This document shows positions 33,994 through 42,533 of a DNA stretch of 64,000 nt, in pieces. Location of the stretch: positions 558,001 to 622,000 of the forward strand of contig NZ_JRMB01000001.1 of NCBI RefSeq assembly GCF_000759445.1, in the 5' to 3' direction. The notes under the pieces were generated by a model, which was given only the letters and a program-made list of their open reading frames with translations, made no database searches and had not been told where the DNA came from. Position 1 is the first letter of the stretch. Each line of letters starts with the position of its first letter. The stretch comes from Pseudomonas lutea. GTDB taxonomy: Bacteria > Pseudomonadota > Gammaproteobacteria > Pseudomonadales > Pseudomonadaceae. Made by a program: the position numbers and the translations under genes.

Positions 33994-35388
33994 CTACTCG
34001 ACCTCGGTCCAGTGGGTTTTGGCTTTTTCTGCGCCGGGCACCTGAGCGGGCAGTCGCACGAAGATGCTGTAGCGGGTCTTGTTTTCTATTGCCTCGAATG
34101 CGGCGAGCTTCTCGATCAGTGCCGCGCTGACCACCTTGCCGGCGTTGAGCAGCAACATGCCGTTATCCGCGTTCAGGTTGCGCACCAGGGTCATGCCCGG
34201 CACCAGCTCCCGAGTGCTGACGGCTTTGACGGTCGGGTCGGTCAGCACCGCGTCGTGCAGGTACGTGGCGCAGGCGCCGGCGAAGTCCTCGACCAGCGCG
34301 GGGTCGTAGAGCTTGCCGGCATAGCGGCGGATGAACAACAGCGCTTCACCGCTGCTCAGGTGTCGCTCCAGAATCAGCCCGCGCTGCAGTTCGATGAAGT
34401 CCACCGCGAGCTTGAGCAGGCGCGCGCCGTACGGAATGGCCTCGCCTTTGAGGTGCCCCGGAAAGCCGCTGCCGTCCCAGCGCTCCTGATGGTGGAGAAT
34501 CAGGCTGGCGGCGTCCTGAATCGGTTCCAGCGTCATCAGCAATGACTCGCTCTGGCGCGGGTAGCTGCGCCAGGTGTCCCGGTCGGCGTGGCTGACCATG
34601 TCCGACGGGGTATTGATCAGTGCATCGCTCCAGCCCAGTTTGCCGATGTTGTACAGCGCGGCGGCCATGCACAGATCGCGGCGCATCGACTCGTCAACGT
34701 CCAGATGGCTGCTGCACGCGTTGATCAGGTCGATCACCTCACGGTTGGTCTGTTTGTCCGGGGGCAGGCGCTGATTGACCAGCATCGAAAACACTTCGGT
34801 GCCGGTGGCGTAGCTGTGTTTGAGCTCTTCATAGGCGAGGTCAAGCATGTCGGCGGTCTGCTGCAGCTCGGCAGTGCGCGCCTGCACGCGTTTTTCCAGC
34901 GTGGCGTTGAGGCGCTTAAGCTCATCGTTCTGGTGCTGTGTGAGCTGTTCGAGGCGGTGGCGTTCGCGCTCGGAAAACTGATACGTCAGCGACTGACGCA
35001 GGGCCAGAATCAGATCCTCGTCGGTCCAGGGTTTGGCGATGTAGCGATGGACGTGGCCTTCGTTGATGGCGTTGACCAGAGTATCGAGCTCGGCGTAACC
35101 GCAGAGAATGATGCGCGTGGTGTCCGGGTACAGGCTGTAAACCTGCGCCAGCAACGCCGCGCCGTCCATGCCGGGCATGCGCGCGTCGCTGACGATCAGG
35201 TCGACAGAGCGCTCGGCCATGATCGCCAGCGCGTGTTCGCCACTGGTCGCCCACAGCACGTCGTAGGGTTGCTCGCCGAGAAGGCGTAGCAGGCTGTCGA
35301 GGATGGGTTGTTCATCGTCCACCAACAGAACGGTGGGGCGTTGCTGCGACGGGCGTTGCTGCACTTGCACAGGGGCTGAAGCTTCCAT
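33994..35388 (-). CDS. Response regulator with degenerate HD-GYP (YN-GYP) output domain
   Basis: A 464-residue protein with a receiver domain at about 18-135 (VLLVDDEQPILDSLL, acceptor Asp in LIVSDARMPGMDG), a coiled coil at about 145-195, and an HD-GYP-type domain. The catalytic HD pair that binds metal in cyclic-di-GMP phosphodiesterases reads YN in ALYNIGKLG, and the GYP loop reads GFP in HHQERWDGSGFPG. It should therefore lack phosphodiesterase activity and may act by protein contact. P. aeruginosa PA2572 has the same receiver/YN-GYP architecture. GAGGG precedes the ATG. Confidence 0.9.
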   Translation of the reverse strand: MEASAPVQVQQRPSQQRPTVLLVDDEQPILDSLLRLLGEQPYDVLWATSGEHALAIMAERSVDLIVSDARMPGMDGAALLAQVYSLYPDTTRIILCGYAELDTLVNAINEGHVHRYIAKPWTDEDLILALRQSLTYQFSERERHRLEQLTQHQNDELKRLNATLEKRVQARTAELQQTADMLDLAYEELKHSYATGTEVFSMLVNQRLPPDKQTNREVIDLINACSSHLDVDESMRRDLCMAAALYNIGKLGWSDALINTPSDMVSHADRDTWRSYPRQSESLLMTLEPIQDAASLILHHQERWDGSGFPGHLKGEAIPYGARLLKLAVDFIELQRGLILERHLSSGEALLFIRRYAGKLYDPALVEDFAGACATYLHDAVLTDPTVKAVSTRELVPGMTLVRNLNADNGMLLLNAGKVVSAALIEKLAAFEAIENKTRYSIFVRLPAQVPGAEKAKTHWTEVE

Positions 35389-35556
35389 GATGAACCCTCG
35401 CGTCTGGACCGACGGGTGACTGACACGGACTGCTGGATGCCCAAAGGTTAGTCCAGATATCGGTGCGGCATGCAGGGTTCAAGCACAAAAAATTGCAGGG
35501 TGGATCGGCAGCAGTGGCCCGCCGGGGAAGCGGGCTGGACGCTGCCGCCGTTGTGA

Positions 35557-36372
35557 TCAGGCGTGGGTGACGCCGGGCACGTCCATGTTGATCCGGCGCC
35601 AGGCGGCTTCGGCAAAGCTGTACACCGAGAAGGCAATCAACCCCAGTGCCATGACCATCAGCACTACACCGCCGGCCGGCAGGTTTTGCAGCGCGTTGAG
35701 TGCGTCTTTCAGGCCCGGCGGATGCATCGCCTGATAACTTGAGCCACTGATCGCCAGGAGCACGCCGATCTCGACGAACGAGACGCCGCGGGCGATCAAG
35801 CCAAAGCGGGACACTGGGCGCACGTACCGCATCACTTCCTCATCGGCCTCGAAGTACTTCTCGAACGAGGCCTTCCAACCCTTGAAGAAATGCGCGATGC
35901 CGACGCCCAGCGGGACCAGCGCGATCAGATAGACGACGAGGTTGGAGTGCTTCCAGGACAGCATTTTGGCGAGCAGGTCTTCGGTCTGACCGCCACCCGA
36001 GCCGCCTGAACTGCTCAGGCCGTCGACCAGCAGGCCCAGGGCGAAGAACGCCAGTGCGCCGTTGACCACGCCGCCGGCCAGCAGCCCCGCGCGGATGACC
36101 AGGCCTTTGAGCTCTGTGCCGTGGTGGTCGACATCACGCGTGGCCTGCAAGACCCGCCACGCCGCGAACGCCAACAGACCGGCCACCACCAGACCCACCA
36201 GAATGTGGCCAAACGGCTGGCTGAATAAGGCTTCCAGGCTGCTGTGGCTGTCTTTTGGCCTGGACGAGTCGCGCGCAGCGAGCAGAGCGAAAATACCAAT
36301 GATCAGGTACAGAACGCCGCGGGCGGCATAGCCGGCTCGGGCGAGCATGACAAGGGTGTGATGCGGGGACAT
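35557..36372 (-). CDS. DUF1206 integral membrane protein
   Basis: A 271-residue protein with three repeats of a two-helix unit, each starting with an ARxGYAARGVLYLxIG-like signature (ARAGYAARGVLYLIIG, VIRAGLLAGGVVNGAL, SRFGLIARGVSFVEIG). This is the DUF1206 arrangement of about six transmembrane helices. The function of the family is unknown. The ATG at 36372 begins the first repeat; the longer frame reads through repeats. It is flanked by the YN-GYP regulator gene and the 1.1-kb repeat array. Confidence 0.85.
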   Translation of the reverse strand: MSPHHTLVMLARAGYAARGVLYLIIGIFALLAARDSSRPKDSHSSLEALFSQPFGHILVGLVVAGLLAFAAWRVLQATRDVDHHGTELKGLVIRAGLLAGGVVNGALAFFALGLLVDGLSSSGGSGGGQTEDLLAKMLSWKHSNLVVYLIALVPLGVGIAHFFKGWKASFEKYFEADEEVMRYVRPVSRFGLIARGVSFVEIGVLLAISGSSYQAMHPPGLKDALNALQNLPAGGVVLMVMALGLIAFSVYSFAEAAWRRINMDVPGVTHA

Positions 36373-37616
36373 CGGGGCAATCTCCGGGGTAAGCGATAGA
36401 TGAGCAGACCCGAGACGGGGCGCGGGGTTCGATTGTGTTGAGCAGCAGGACCGGTTTGGCACGGAAAACCTGCCTCGGGCGGTGCCTATGGTGGTACCGG
36501 ATTCAGCCGGGAAGGAACCCTGGCGGACAACCACTTTTTTGCGTTGTGGCGGCTGGCGCCTTCCCGGCTGAAGCCGGTCCCACAAATCCGCGTAATTTGA
36601 ATGCACGCGGCGATATTGATCGTTCCCACGCTCTGCGTGGTAATGCGTTCTGCAACGCTCGGTGTCGCTGCGATCAACACGCGGAAGGGCACGGCGCTAC
36701 CCCGGTAGGAGCCGGCTTGCTGGCGAACGCGGTGGGTCAGCGCTGAATGTGTTGGCGGACAAGAAGCCTTCGCCAGCAAGCCGGCTCCTACAGATTTGCG
36801 GGTGCCCGCGGTTTTGCGGTGTGGCGGCTGATGCTTTCCCGGCTGAAGCCGGTTCCCTAGATCTGCGTTACTTGATGCGCACAGCGATATTTGATCGTTC
36901 CCATGCTCCGCGTGGTAATGCCTCCAGCGACGCTCAGCGTCATAGCGATGGACGCGGAGCGTCCGGGGCGGCATCCCCTCGCAAAGCGTGGGGACGATCA
37001 ACACGTGGAAGGGTAGGGCGCTACCCCTGTAGGAGCCGGCTTGCTGGCGAACGCGGTGGGTCAGCGCTGAATGTGCTGGCGGACAAGACGCCTTCGCCAG
37101 CAAGCCGGCTCCTACAGATTTGCGGGTGCCCGCGATTTTGCGGTGTGGCGGCTGATGCTTTCCCGGCTGAAGCCGGTTCCACATGATGGCGCCAAGTCCG
37201 ACATCATTAAAATGCGCGCGCGTTCCCACGCTCCGCGGGGTAATGCCTCCAGCGACGCTCAGCGTCATAGCGATGGACGCCGAGCGTCCGGGGCGGCATC
37301 CCCTCGCAAAGCGTGGGGACGATCAACACGTGGAAGGGCAGGGCTACCCCTGTAGGAGCCGGCTTGCTGGCGAACGCGGTGGGTCAGCGCTGAATGTGTT
37401 GGCGGACAAGATGCCTTCGCCAGCAAGCCGGCTCCTACAGATTTGTGGGTACCCATAATTCCGTGTTATGGCTGCCGACGCTTTCCCGGCTGAAGCCGGT
37501 CCCACAGATCTGCGTTACTTGATGCGCACAGCGATATTTGATCGTTCCCACGCTCCGCGTGGTAATGCCTCCAGCGACGCTCAGCGTCGGCGCGTCAGAA
37601 GGAGCATTCAACAGGG
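36373..37616. repeat. Composite REP array, three tandem units of about 322 bp
   Basis: This 1.2-kb region has no gene. A unit of 322-325 bp is repeated three times. Each unit contains GTTCCCACGCTCCGCGTGG-type palindromes, an inverted pair of GTAGGAGCCGGCTTGCTGG and its complement (beginning near 36705, 37029 and 37351), and CTTTCCCGGCTGAAGCCGG. Units 2 and 3 also share GGACGCNGAGCGTCCGGGGC and CCCTCGCAAAGCGTGGGG segments. The copies are nearly identical over long stretches, which points to recent tandem duplication of a whole block and not independent REP insertions. Confidence 0.88.
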
Positions 37617-38597
37617 TTAGCCGGCAACGGACTCGATTCGGCGGCAGATCCAGTCCCGGCTGTGTTCCAGTACCCGGTCGGCCATCATGGTAGGGAAGTG
37701 GATAAAGCCGTGGGGTGCATCCGGGACGAGATGAATTTCAACCCCGCTGTGTTTCGACCAGCGCTCGGCCATCTGCAGCGTGTCGTCACGCAGTGGGTCC
37801 AGTGAGCCGACCCACATCAGCGACGGCGGAAACCCTGCGAAGTCCCCATACAAAGGTGACAGCGGTGGCGCTTTGCGCTGCTCCTCGCTGATGCCCGGGG
37901 TCAACAGGCGCAGGGCGTCGACCATGCCTGGACCGTCCAGCACCAGCGTGTCGCGGCTTGCGGTGCGCACGCTCGGTGTGCCGGTCAGGTCATACACGCC
38001 GTAATAGAGCAGGGCGCCGCACACGCGGGTGAACAACGCCGGCCAAGCCTTGAGCTGGAGCAGCGTAGCCGCAGCCAGATGTCCGCCGGCCGATTCGCCA
38101 ATGACGATCACCGGCAGGCCAGCAAATTCCGGGCAACCTTCGCCCAGCAGCCAGCGCGCGGCGACGAGGCAATCGTCCATCAGGCCCTCAACCGGTGTCG
38201 CCCCGGCCAGCCGATAGTCGACCGAGACCACGGCGACGTTGCAGGCCCGCACCATCGCAATATTGAGGTCGTCGTTCATCTGCGCGTTGCCGATCACCCA
38301 ACCGCCGCCATGTATATCCAGCACCACGCCTTTAGGTTGGCCTTTGGGACGAATGATCCGTACGGCCACCTGCCGGCCGTCAACGCTCGCCGTCGCGCGT
38401 TGAGCAACCAGGCCGTAACGCGCCAGTTTGGCCGCACCGCGCAATTGACCGACGCGCAGCAGCGACTGGATCAGCAGGGGCGCGAAGCGGTTGCGGATGC
38501 GAAAGCGCGGCATCCAGGCCAGCTTCTTGTTGAACTGCCGGGCTTGCGCCAATTCATCGTCTTGAAAACGCAAACCGTCGTTGCTGTCCAAATGCAT
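37617..38597 (-). CDS. Alpha/beta hydrolase, hormone-sensitive-lipase family esterase
   Basis: A 326-residue serine esterase. It has the HSL oxyanion motif HGGGW, the nucleophile elbow GESAGG, the acid in GSLDPLRDD and the catalytic His in DAPHGF. The N-terminal 90 residues form the usual HSL cap. AAGAGAG precedes the ATG at 38597. No signal peptide is present, so it is cytoplasmic. It is probably active on short-chain esters; the physiological substrate is unknown. Confidence 0.9.
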   Translation of the reverse strand: MHLDSNDGLRFQDDELAQARQFNKKLAWMPRFRIRNRFAPLLIQSLLRVGQLRGAAKLARYGLVAQRATASVDGRQVAVRIIRPKGQPKGVVLDIHGGGWVIGNAQMNDDLNIAMVRACNVAVVSVDYRLAGATPVEGLMDDCLVAARWLLGEGCPEFAGLPVIVIGESAGGHLAAATLLQLKAWPALFTRVCGALLYYGVYDLTGTPSVRTASRDTLVLDGPGMVDALRLLTPGISEEQRKAPPLSPLYGDFAGFPPSLMWVGSLDPLRDDTLQMAERWSKHSGVEIHLVPDAPHGFIHFPTMMADRVLEHSRDWICRRIESVAG

Positions 38598-38941
38598 GCT
38601 CTCTTGTGAATGAACCCGCCAGTCGGGTATCTCTTGGTGTCTGGCGAGGCTCGAGAGTTTCACGCCCGTGATCGCGACGCCCAACCTGACCATCTGGGCG
38701 CACAGCGATCAGTTGCGGCCTCGGCCTGTAGGAGCGCGCTTGCCCGCGAAACGGTGTGTGCATCCGCCGCATCTAGTGCGTCCGGGATACCGTCTTCGCG
38801 GGCAAGCGCGCTCCTACACGAGATTGCGCGTTGGTATCACCCGAATCGTGAAACCTGCCTGCCGATGATCGTGCCCACGCTCCGCGTGGGTATGCATCCC
38901 CCGACGCTCCGCGTCACCCGTGCTAAACGCCTCGCGGGTCG
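38598..38941. repeat. Intergenic region with an inverted pair and a short palindrome
   Basis: About 340 bp without a gene. An inverted pair formed by TGTAGGAGCGCGCTTGCCCG and its complement spans about 38728-38818, a variant differing from the CCGGCTTGCTGG family elsewhere. A GCCCACGCTCCGCGTGGG palindrome lies at about 38872-38892, followed by GACGCTCCGCGTCA. These sit beyond the 3' end of gspD. Confidence 0.7.
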
Positions 38942-41287
38942 TTAGAACCGGCCTGCCGGCGTCGGCTTGATCAGCTGCAGTTGCTGGCGATAGTCATCGG
39001 TAACCTGTCGGGCCTGGCTGTTGCTGGTGATCACGCGCGGGGTGATCAGCACGACCAGCTCGGTGCGTTTCTTGCTTTTACTGGTATTGCCGAACAGCCA
39101 GCGCAGGCCCGGAATGCGCCCTAGATAAGGCACCGCCGACACATTGTCGCTGTTGTCCTGTTTGATCAGGCCGCCAAGCAACACGGTTTGCCCGCTCTGC
39201 ACCGCCACCTGCGTGGACACCGAGCGCGTCGAGATGCGCGGGTTGCCGTTAGTGTCGGTGCCGTTCGCGTCGTTGGCGTCGCTGACCTGCTGCTGAATGT
39301 CCATGTACACCAGGCCACCCGGATTGATCCGCGGCACGACGTCGAGGATGACGCCGGTCTGCACGTATTCGACGCTGCTGAGGGTAGTGCCCGAGGTGTT
39401 GGTATTGACCGTGGTCTGGCTGATCGGGATGTTGTCGCCGACCTGGATCTGCGCCTGCTGGTTGTTCATCACCACCAGCGACGGCGCCGACAGCACCTGC
39501 GTGCGACCGCTGGTTTCCAGCGCGTGCAGCGCGACCTGCAGGTTGTTGCTGACGAACGAATAAAACAGCGAGTCGGCACCCAAGCCCGCGCCGCCGCCGC
39601 CCAGCGCGCCCTGGCTGCCAGGCGCATTGGCCACCGTGGTGCTGCCGGAATTTCCCGCCAGGCGCCCGAGGTACCATTGCACGCCGAGGTCCAGCCCGTC
39701 GCTGAGGTTGACTTCAAGAATCCGCGTTTCGATCTGCACCTGCATCGGCGCGTTGTCCAGCCGTTTGATGGCGGCTTCGATTTCATTCCACTGCGCCGGG
39801 CGCGTGCGGATCAGCAATTGGTTGCTGCTCTGCTGAGCGGTAATGCGTGTGCTGTCATCCAGCCGCTTGCTGGCGCCCGAGCCGCTGCCGGTCGCATCGC
39901 CGCTGTCGCTCTGGCTGCTGTCGGCGCTGTCCTCGGAGGTTTCGCCGTCCTGCTCTTCATCGCCCTGCTGCGCGCCGGCGTGGAAGTTGCCGCTGCCGCC
40001 ATTGCCGAGCCCGCCGCCCATGCCGCCATTCATCCCGCCGCCCATGCCCGAGCTGCCATTGAGGCCCTGACCGCTCACGCCCATGCCGCCGCTGCTGCCA
40101 TTGCCACTGCCGTTGAGCGATGACAACGAACGGGTGCGCAGGCCGGGTGCAACCTTGGCCGCGCTGTCGTCCTTGATCTGGCCGTTGCCGTAGATCTGGC
40201 GCAGGTACTTGGCGAGGTCCGAGGCTTTCATGTTGCGCACGTCGTAGACGTACATCTGCGGCTCGTTGCCGCCGCCCTCGTCGATGGTGTGAATCCAGTC
40301 GCCGACTTCGCTCAGGTAACGCGGCTGCGAGGAAATCGCCACCACCGAGTTGGTCCGCTCGATCGGCAGGAACTTGACCATGCCCGCCAACGGCATGCCG
40401 CTGTCCGGGCCGAACATCTTCTGCAGTTCGGGCATCAGTTCGCCGACGCTGGCGCGCTGCAGGCCGTACACCGCGATGGACATGCCCTTGAGCCAGTCCA
40501 CGTCGAAGGTGTCGATGGTGTCCTGATAGTTGGCGAGCTCATCCGGCGTACCGGCCAGGCTCAGCACGTTGCGCGCCGGATCGACCAGCAGAAACGCGTT
40601 GTCGCGGGCAAACGGCTTGAGCAGCTTCTGCATTTCGGTTGCCGAAATGAAGCGCAGCGGGTACAGGCGCGCCGACAGGCCGCTGGAAGGCCGCGCCACC
40701 GGCATTTCCGGCACCAGTTTGCCGGCCACTGCCTGATTGGCCGGGAGAATGACGTAGCGGTCGCCCTGGCGGATCATCGCGTTGTCGGTCCACGACAGCA
40801 GGGTCTCCAGAATCGACAGCGCCTGCTGCTTGTTCACCGGTTGCGAGGTGGAAAAGCTGACGTCGCCTTTCACCCCCTGATTGATGCTGTAGTTCTCGTG
40901 CAGCAGGTCGCCCATGACCGTGTTGATCACCGCTTCGATGGGCTGATTGGCGAAGTTGAAACTGATGTCGCCAGTGGCCGCCGCGGCGCCTTTGTTGCCC
41001 GTTGCAACCGGGGCCGGGTTCGAGCCGCGCACGAACGTCTGGTTGCCGCGAATGATCTGCTGCCGTGCCGGCGCAGGCCTGGCGCCCGCGTTGTTCGGGC
41101 TCGGTGCTTCGACCGGATCGCTGACCGGGCCTCGCTGCGAACCGGTACCGTTGAGTGCTTCCTGCATCAGGGCCGGGTCGTTTTCAAAACGCTCCGGGGT
41201 GGACGCGCATCCGGCCAGCGCCACGGCGGTGGCCAGGCACAACAGGGGGCTGCGCAGACGGGAAAACTCAGGGGTGCGATTGTTCAT
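38942..41287 (-). CDS. gspD: Type II secretion secretin GspD (lipoprotein, self-piloting type)
   Basis: A 781-residue outer-membrane secretin. A lipobox (LAGC, Cys 27) makes it a lipoprotein, like HxcQ of P. aeruginosa, which reaches the outer membrane without a pilotin. Domains: N0 about 105-180, N1-N3 about 205-380 and 475-545, then the secretin barrel with VPYLGRIPGLRWLFG and TELVVLITPRVI at the end. An unusual Gly/Asn/Ser then Asp/Glu-rich linker of about 80 residues (392-474) splits the N3 region. It is the last gene of the gspE-to-gspD operon, and its ATG overlaps the gspC-like stop by 4 bp. Confidence 0.93.
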   Translation of the reverse strand: MNNRTPEFSRLRSPLLCLATAVALAGCASTPERFENDPALMQEALNGTGSQRGPVSDPVEAPSPNNAGARPAPARQQIIRGNQTFVRGSNPAPVATGNKGAAAATGDISFNFANQPIEAVINTVMGDLLHENYSINQGVKGDVSFSTSQPVNKQQALSILETLLSWTDNAMIRQGDRYVILPANQAVAGKLVPEMPVARPSSGLSARLYPLRFISATEMQKLLKPFARDNAFLLVDPARNVLSLAGTPDELANYQDTIDTFDVDWLKGMSIAVYGLQRASVGELMPELQKMFGPDSGMPLAGMVKFLPIERTNSVVAISSQPRYLSEVGDWIHTIDEGGGNEPQMYVYDVRNMKASDLAKYLRQIYGNGQIKDDSAAKVAPGLRTRSLSSLNGSGNGSSGGMGVSGQGLNGSSGMGGGMNGGMGGGLGNGGSGNFHAGAQQGDEEQDGETSEDSADSSQSDSGDATGSGSGASKRLDDSTRITAQQSSNQLLIRTRPAQWNEIEAAIKRLDNAPMQVQIETRILEVNLSDGLDLGVQWYLGRLAGNSGSTTVANAPGSQGALGGGGAGLGADSLFYSFVSNNLQVALHALETSGRTQVLSAPSLVVMNNQQAQIQVGDNIPISQTTVNTNTSGTTLSSVEYVQTGVILDVVPRINPGGLVYMDIQQQVSDANDANGTDTNGNPRISTRSVSTQVAVQSGQTVLLGGLIKQDNSDNVSAVPYLGRIPGLRWLFGNTSKSKKRTELVVLITPRVITSNSQARQVTDDYRQQLQLIKPTPAGRF

Positions 41288-41799
41288 GGTGTGGGTACGT
41301 GTGGAAGAGTAATAGGGGGGACTTGCGACGGCGGCGGAAGGCGCAGCAGGGGCAGGCGCAGTTCGCGGGTCTGGCCCTGATGGCTGAAAGTGGCGCTTTG
41401 CGGCGTGACCGAATCCAGGGTCCAGCCGTTGTCCAGCGTGCTGCCGACGGCCAGCTTGAGGCGGCGCTTTTGCGGCAGTTGCAGCAGCACCCAGCGCGAC
41501 GAGCCGTCAACGATCACGCCGCTCAGGCTGATGCCGTCCAGCGACGAGGCCTGTGCTTTGCCGCTGACCAGATCGGGCTTGCGGTCGGGGCTGAACATCG
41601 ACTGCTGCCAGGTCAGGGTCAGCGCCTGGGCCGAGAGCGCGGGCAATGCGGCAGGCCCGGCAGCCACAGCGGTTTCACGGGCTGCGCTGGCTGGCAACCA
41701 GTCTATGTCCTGACCGGCGCCCATGCTCAGGCTGACCGCCGCAGCGGCCAGCAGCGCAGTGGCGACGCCAAGGGTGAGACTCAAGGTGTCGAACTTCAT
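41284..41799 (-). CDS. GspC/GspN-type inner-membrane protein of type II secretion
   Basis: A 171-residue protein with one N-terminal membrane helix and a short periplasmic homology region (SLDGISLSGVIVDGSSRWVLLQ, then LAVGSTLDNGWTLDSV). This is the layout of HxcP/XcpP-like GspC proteins that link the inner-membrane platform to the secretin, but it lacks the C-terminal PDZ or coiled-coil part. It overlaps gspD (4 bp) and gspM (4 bp). Confidence 0.8.
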   Translation of the reverse strand: MKFDTLSLTLGVATALLAAAAVSLSMGAGQDIDWLPASAARETAVAAGPAALPALSAQALTLTWQQSMFSPDRKPDLVSGKAQASSLDGISLSGVIVDGSSRWVLLQLPQKRRLKLAVGSTLDNGWTLDSVTPQSATFSHQGQTRELRLPLLRLPPPSQVPPITLPHVPTP

Positions 41800-42533
41800 G
41801 CGTCAGGCGCCTCGCTCTCTGAGGATTCATCGGGCTCATCAGGCTGATCGGCTTGATCCGCTTGATCCGCTTGATCCGCCTGATCGGGCGGTGACGCGCT
41901 CTGCGCCTCGCCTCTCGCTTCGGCAGCCTGAGCTTTGTGCGGCGCTGCTTGTTGCAGATAACCGCGCAGCAGCAGGTGCACCTGCAAACGTCCGGCACCG
42001 CCGGAGGCAGGGGCCGAGGTCGCACGGCGAATGCTCAGGTTGTCGACGAACAGAAACGGCTGACCGTATTCAAGGTCATGCAGCAACGTCACCAATGGCT
42101 CCATGGCACAGTCCAGGGTCAGGCTGACCTTCACCTGGCGGTACGGCTCGGCGCTGTCGCGTTCGGGGGTGATCGGCATGCGCTGGGTGACCTGGCAACC
42201 GGGGCCCTGATCGGCGTGGGCCTTGACCAGGTCCAGACTGCGCTGCATCAGGTCGGCGGCCACGGCGCTCGGGTCTTCACCCGGCAACAGGCTGCTGCGG
42301 CTCGACGGATCGCGGCGGGCCGCCTGCAACTGCTGCTCAAGGCGGTCACGTTGAGCGAGCGCGCCGGCATAGCGTTGCTCCTGGTGGCGCAGGGTGTCGG
42401 CCTGCTCCTGCAGGTCGCTCAACGGGTCGAGAAACCAGCTTTGTACCAGCAACCACCAGGCGGCCCACAGCACCAGCGCCAGGGCGATCAGCGCGGCACC
42501 ACGGCGCTCAGGTGGGGTCAGTTCACGGCGCAT
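41796..42533 (-). CDS. gspM: Type II secretion protein GspM
   Basis: A 245-residue inner-membrane protein with one helix near the N-terminus (AALIALALVLWAAWWLLVQ), a coiled segment and a periplasmic ferredoxin-like domain. The ATG at 42533 overlaps the gspL end by 11 bp. The last 40 residues are an unusual acidic tail of repeated Gln-Ala-Asp and Asp-Glu-Pro units, encoded by 9-bp tandem repeats. GspM partners GspL in the assembly platform. Confidence 0.85.
   Translation of the reverse strand: MRRELTPPERRGAALIALALVLWAAWWLLVQSWFLDPLSDLQEQADTLRHQEQRYAGALAQRDRLEQQLQAARRDPSSRSSLLPGEDPSAVAADLMQRSLDLVKAHADQGPGCQVTQRMPITPERDSAEPYRQVKVSLTLDCAMEPLVTLLHDLEYGQPFLFVDNLSIRRATSAPASGGAGRLQVHLLLRGYLQQAAPHKAQAAEARGEAQSASPPDQADQADQADQADQPDEPDESSESEAPDA
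41842..41886. repeat. 9-bp tandem repeats inside gspM
   Basis: About five copies of a GCTTGATCC-like unit lie head to tail, encoding the Gln-Ala-Asp repeats of the GspM tail. Because the unit is a multiple of three, copy-number change would lengthen or shorten the tail without a frameshift. Confidence 0.75.

Noticed and set aside
36486..37268. 260-codon frame through the composite repeat array
   Set aside because: The product is itself repetitive because it is a translation of the repeat units. No start signal or family was seen.
36505..37600. Possible insertion sequence or transposon
   Set aside because: No transposase frame and no terminal target duplication were seen. The structure is tandem duplication of palindromic elements.
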